NCBI GenBank assembly: GCA_964511405.1
Contig: CAZEFK010000145.1
Span: forward strand, 1 to 18,612
Length of the DNA stretch: 18,612 nucleotides
Direction: 5' to 3'
Origin: CAZEFK01 sp964511405
Lineage (GTDB): Bacteria > Pseudomonadota > Alphaproteobacteria > Elsterales > Elsteraceae
In this document: one piece after another, positions 16,054 through 18,612 of the stretch
Position numbering within the stretch: position 1 is the stretch's first letter
How the letters are laid out: every line of letters begins with the position of its first letter
Notes under the pieces: generated by a model
What the model was told of the DNA's origin: nothing
Database searches by the model: none
Seen by the model: the letters and a program-made list of their open reading frames with translations, nothing else
Program-made: the position numbers and the translations under genes

Positions 16054-18180
16054 TCAGCCCTCGATGGCGCCGAAGTCAGCCACGCGGCCGAACGTGGCGC
16101 GGATCTCGTTCAGCAGTCTCAAACGATTGTCCCGCAGCTCGGTGGCCGCGGCATTGACCGTAACTTCGTTGAAAAACCGATCGACCGGGCCGCGCAGCGC
16201 GCCGAAGGCCGCCATCGCGTCCTCGAAGCGCTCGATGTTCAACGCCCGATCGGCGGCATCCCGCACCCGGCCGAGCTGGTCGTAAAGCTCGATCTCGGGC
16301 GCCTCGACCAGGCGGTCGCGCTCGGGCCGGCCGTCGAAGCTGCGGCCGTCGCGCTTCTCCTCGATGCGCAGGATGTTGACCGCGCGGCGATAGGCCGCCA
16401 GCAGGTCGGCGCCGGTGTCGGTGCCGAGGAACGCGGACAGCGCGTCGACCCGGGCCGCCAGCCGGATGACATCGTCCTCGCGCTGGTCGCCGATCGCGAA
16501 CACCGCCTGGATCAGGTCGTGCCGCACGCCGCGCTCGCGCAGATAGACCTTCAGCCGATCGGCCAGGAAGTCCAGCAGCGCCAGGCTGAGCGCGCGATCG
16601 CTGCGGCCGTAGCCCTGGAGCGCCCGGTCGAACAGGCCGGTCAGGCCCAGGCGCAGGCGGTTCTCGGTGACCAGGCGCAGGATGCCGAGCGCGGCGCGGC
16701 GCAGGCCGAAGGGGTCGCGCGAGCCGGTCGGGCGCTCGTCGATCGCGAAGAAGCCGGCCAGCAGGTCCAGTTTGTCGGCCAGCGCCACGGCCACCGACAC
16801 GGGCTGGCTGGGGCAGCGGTCGCTCGGGCCCTGCGGCGCATAATGCTCGGCGACGGCGTCGGCGATGGCCGCCGGCTCGCCCTGGGCCAGGGCATAGTAG
16901 CGCCCCATCAGGCCCTGCAGTTCGGGAAACTCGCCGACCATGCCGGTCGATAGGTCGGCCTTGGCCAGCCGGGCCGCCCGATCGGCCTGCGTCGGCTCGG
17001 CCCCGACCAGCGGCGCCAGGTGGCGCGCCAGGGCCGCGATGCGGTCGACGCGCTCGGCCATGCTGCCCAGGCGCGCATGGAAGACACGCTGGGCCAGCTG
17101 CGACGCGAAGTGGTCCAGCGGCTGCTGGCGGTCCTTGTCCCAGAAGAACTGGGCGTCGGACAGGCGGGCGCGCAGCACGCGCTCGTTGCCTGATACGATC
17201 GCCCGGCCGCCGTCCGCGGCCTCGATATTGGCGACGATCACGAAGTGCGGCGCCATGCGGCCGGCCGCGTCGCGCAGCACGAAATACTTCTGGTGCGCGC
17301 GCATGGACGCGGTCAGCACCTCTGCCGGCAGATCCATGAAGCGAGCGTCGATGCTGCCCAGCAGCGGTACCGGCCATTCGACCAGGCCGGCCACTTCGTC
17401 GGCCAGCCCGGGGTCGTCGACCAGCGTCAGGCCGCGCTCGGCCGCCAGGTGCTGGGCACGCTCCAGGATCAAGGCGCGGCGCTGGCCGGCGTCCAGCATC
17501 ACCTTCGCCCGCGCCAGCTTGGCCCGGTAGTCGGCGAAGGACGTGACGGTGAACGGCTCGGGCGCCAGGAACCGATGGCCGGCGGTGCGGTCGCCGAAGG
17601 ACAGGATCGACGGCCCCTCGCCGCCCGCGGCAAAGCCGGGCTGTGATCCGCCCTCGGCATTGATGCCCAGGTCCAGGCCGCCCGTGAGCACGGCGCCGCC
17701 GAACAACCCGACGAGGGACCGGATCGGGCGCACCCAGGCCAGCCGGGTGTCGCGCCAGCGCATGGACTTGGGCCAGCTCAGCGCCAGCATCGCCTCGACG
17801 ACCAGGCGCGGCAGCAGCTCGGCGGCGGCCTGGCCCGGAACCTCGGTCACGGCGAACCACATCTCGCCCTTGTCGGTCATCCGCCGCTCGGCCTGGTCCA
17901 GCGACGCCAGGCCGGCCGCGCGCAGGAAGCCGTCCACGGCCGGCGCCGGGGCGCCGACGCGGGGGCCGCGGCGCTCCTCGCGGCGATCGGGGGTGCGCTC
18001 GGCAATGTCGGCCACCGCCAGCGCCAGCCGCCGCGGCGTGACATGGACCTCGGCGGTCCCGTGCGCCAATCCGGCCTGGTCCAGGCGCGCCAGCACCAAG
18101 CCGCGGAAGTCCTCGGCCGCGCGCGCCTGCATGCGGGCCGGCATGTCCTCGGACAGGATCTCGACGAAGAGCTCGGGCAT
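16054..18180 (-). CDS. glyS: Glycyl-tRNA synthetase, beta subunit
   Basis: The protein has 708 residues, close to the usual 690-720. It is the tRNA-binding subunit of the alpha2-beta2 bacterial enzyme that charges tRNA-Gly; the alpha subunit provides the catalytic core. It opens MPELFVEILSEDMPARMQARA, the family signature. LSWPKSMRW lies at about 134-142, and STGMVGEFPELQGLMGRYYA lies in the central part. A DALR-type anticodon-binding domain ends the protein. The ATG at 18180 overlaps the glyQ stop by one base (TGATG), so the two subunits are translationally coupled. ppdK follows 29 bp downstream. Nothing odd is seen in the sequence. Confidence 0.97.
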   Translation of the reverse strand: MPELFVEILSEDMPARMQARAAEDFRGLVLARLDQAGLAHGTAEVHVTPRRLALAVADIAERTPDRREERRGPRVGAPAPAVDGFLRAAGLASLDQAERRMTDKGEMWFAVTEVPGQAAAELLPRLVVEAMLALSWPKSMRWRDTRLAWVRPIRSLVGLFGGAVLTGGLDLGINAEGGSQPGFAAGGEGPSILSFGDRTAGHRFLAPEPFTVTSFADYRAKLARAKVMLDAGQRRALILERAQHLAAERGLTLVDDPGLADEVAGLVEWPVPLLGSIDARFMDLPAEVLTASMRAHQKYFVLRDAAGRMAPHFVIVANIEAADGGRAIVSGNERVLRARLSDAQFFWDKDRQQPLDHFASQLAQRVFHARLGSMAERVDRIAALARHLAPLVGAEPTQADRAARLAKADLSTGMVGEFPELQGLMGRYYALAQGEPAAIADAVAEHYAPQGPSDRCPSQPVSVAVALADKLDLLAGFFAIDERPTGSRDPFGLRRAALGILRLVTENRLRLGLTGLFDRALQGYGRSDRALSLALLDFLADRLKVYLRERGVRHDLIQAVFAIGDQREDDVIRLAARVDALSAFLGTDTGADLLAAYRRAVNILRIEEKRDGRSFDGRPERDRLVEAPEIELYDQLGRVRDAADRALNIERFEDAMAAFGALRGPVDRFFNEVTVNAAATELRDNRLRLLNEIRATFGRVADFGAIEG

Positions 18181-18612
18181 CAGCGGGCCCCCGTCTCGAG
18201 CCAGGCCTCGCAGCAGCCCTTGGCCAAGGCGCGGACACGGGCGATATAGGCCGCGCGCTCGGTCACGCTGATCACGCCGCGGGCGTCCAGCAGGTTGAAC
18301 AGGTGGCTGGCCTTGAGGCAGTGGTCATAGGCCGGCAACGGCAGCCTGACCGCCAGCAGCGCCTGGCACTCGGCCTCGGCGTCCTTGAAGTGCTGCAACA
18401 GCCGCTCGACGTCGGCATGCTCGAAGTTGAAGGCTGAGAACTGGCGTTCGTTGGTCAGGAACACGTCGCCATAGGTGATCCGGCCCGGCCCCTTGGCGCC
18501 GTTGAAATCCAGGTCGAAGATGCTGTCGACGCCCTGGATGTACATGGCCAGGCGCTCCAGGCCGTAGGTCATCTCGGCCGAAGCGGGGTTGCAGTCCAGG
18601 CCGCCGACTTGC
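18180..18612 (-). CDS. glyQ: Glycyl-tRNA synthetase, alpha subunit (5' part outside window)
   Basis: The last 143 codons are seen. The frame enters at 18611 with QVGGLDCNPASAEMTYGLER, a signature stretch of the class II catalytic subunit (GlyQ). It continues through MYIQGVDSIFDLDFNG, ITYGDVFLTNERQFSAFNFE, and DHCLKASHLFNLLDARGVISVTERAAYIARVR, all typical of the family. The usual length is about 300 residues, so roughly half is missing. Met at 18572 is internal, not a start. The stop TGA overlaps the glyS ATG by one base. It catalyses glycine adenylation and transfer together with GlyS. Confidence 0.96.
   Translation of the reverse strand, partial: QVGGLDCNPASAEMTYGLERLAMYIQGVDSIFDLDFNGAKGPGRITYGDVFLTNERQFSAFNFEHADVERLLQHFKDAEAECQALLAVRLPLPAYDHCLKASHLFNLLDARGVISVTERAAYIARVRALAKGCCEAWLETGAR

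Overview
The window is about 70% GC and densely coded. The gene order glyQ-glyS-ppdK, the codon use and the protein types point to a soil- or water-type alphaproteobacterium, most likely Rhodospirillales or a close relative. This placement comes from general resemblance, not from a search. No rRNA, tRNA, insertion sequence, prophage or CRISPR array was seen. Two genes run off the edges: a STAND ATPase at the left and glyQ at the right.

Left region (1-5473). Two minus-strand genes lie here. The downstream one is a large signalling STAND protein: a DUF4062-like N-terminus, an nSTAND1 ATPase, a membrane segment and WD40 repeats that are cut by the window edge. Just upstream of it is a membrane-bound hybrid histidine kinase. 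A 523-bp divergent intergenic region follows. It holds a sigma-54-like promoter facing right, with two operator-like dyads placed upstream of it like enhancers.

Centre-left (5474-7603, plus strand). An orphan periplasmic solute-binding protein is followed after 3 bp by a GNAT acetyltransferase, then by a chloroperoxidase/esterase-type alpha/beta hydrolase.

Centre (7614-10192). On the minus strand are an alpha/beta hydrolase and a MOSC-domain protein, then a type II toxin-antitoxin pair (DUF1778 antitoxin and GNAT toxin, TacA/TacT type). The promoter region of the pair is packed with inverted repeats. Divergent from the hydrolase is a MocR-type (GntR-aminotransferase) regulator, and a perfect 10-bp inverted repeat lies in the shared promoter.

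Right region (11535-18612, minus strand). A tightly packed run reads, in transcription order, glyQ, glyS, ppdK, an unusual Nramp-family transporter and an SRPBCC/AHSA1 protein. glyQ and glyS overlap by one base. The transporter lacks the usual DPGN and MPHN metal-site motifs, having DPSG and SPYM instead.

The right part looks like core metabolism (glycyl-tRNA synthesis and pyruvate/PEP interconversion). The left and centre are accessory-like signalling, stress and possible defence genes. The best leads are the STAND protein, the sigma-54-like control region, the toxin-antitoxin operator and the atypical Nramp transporter.
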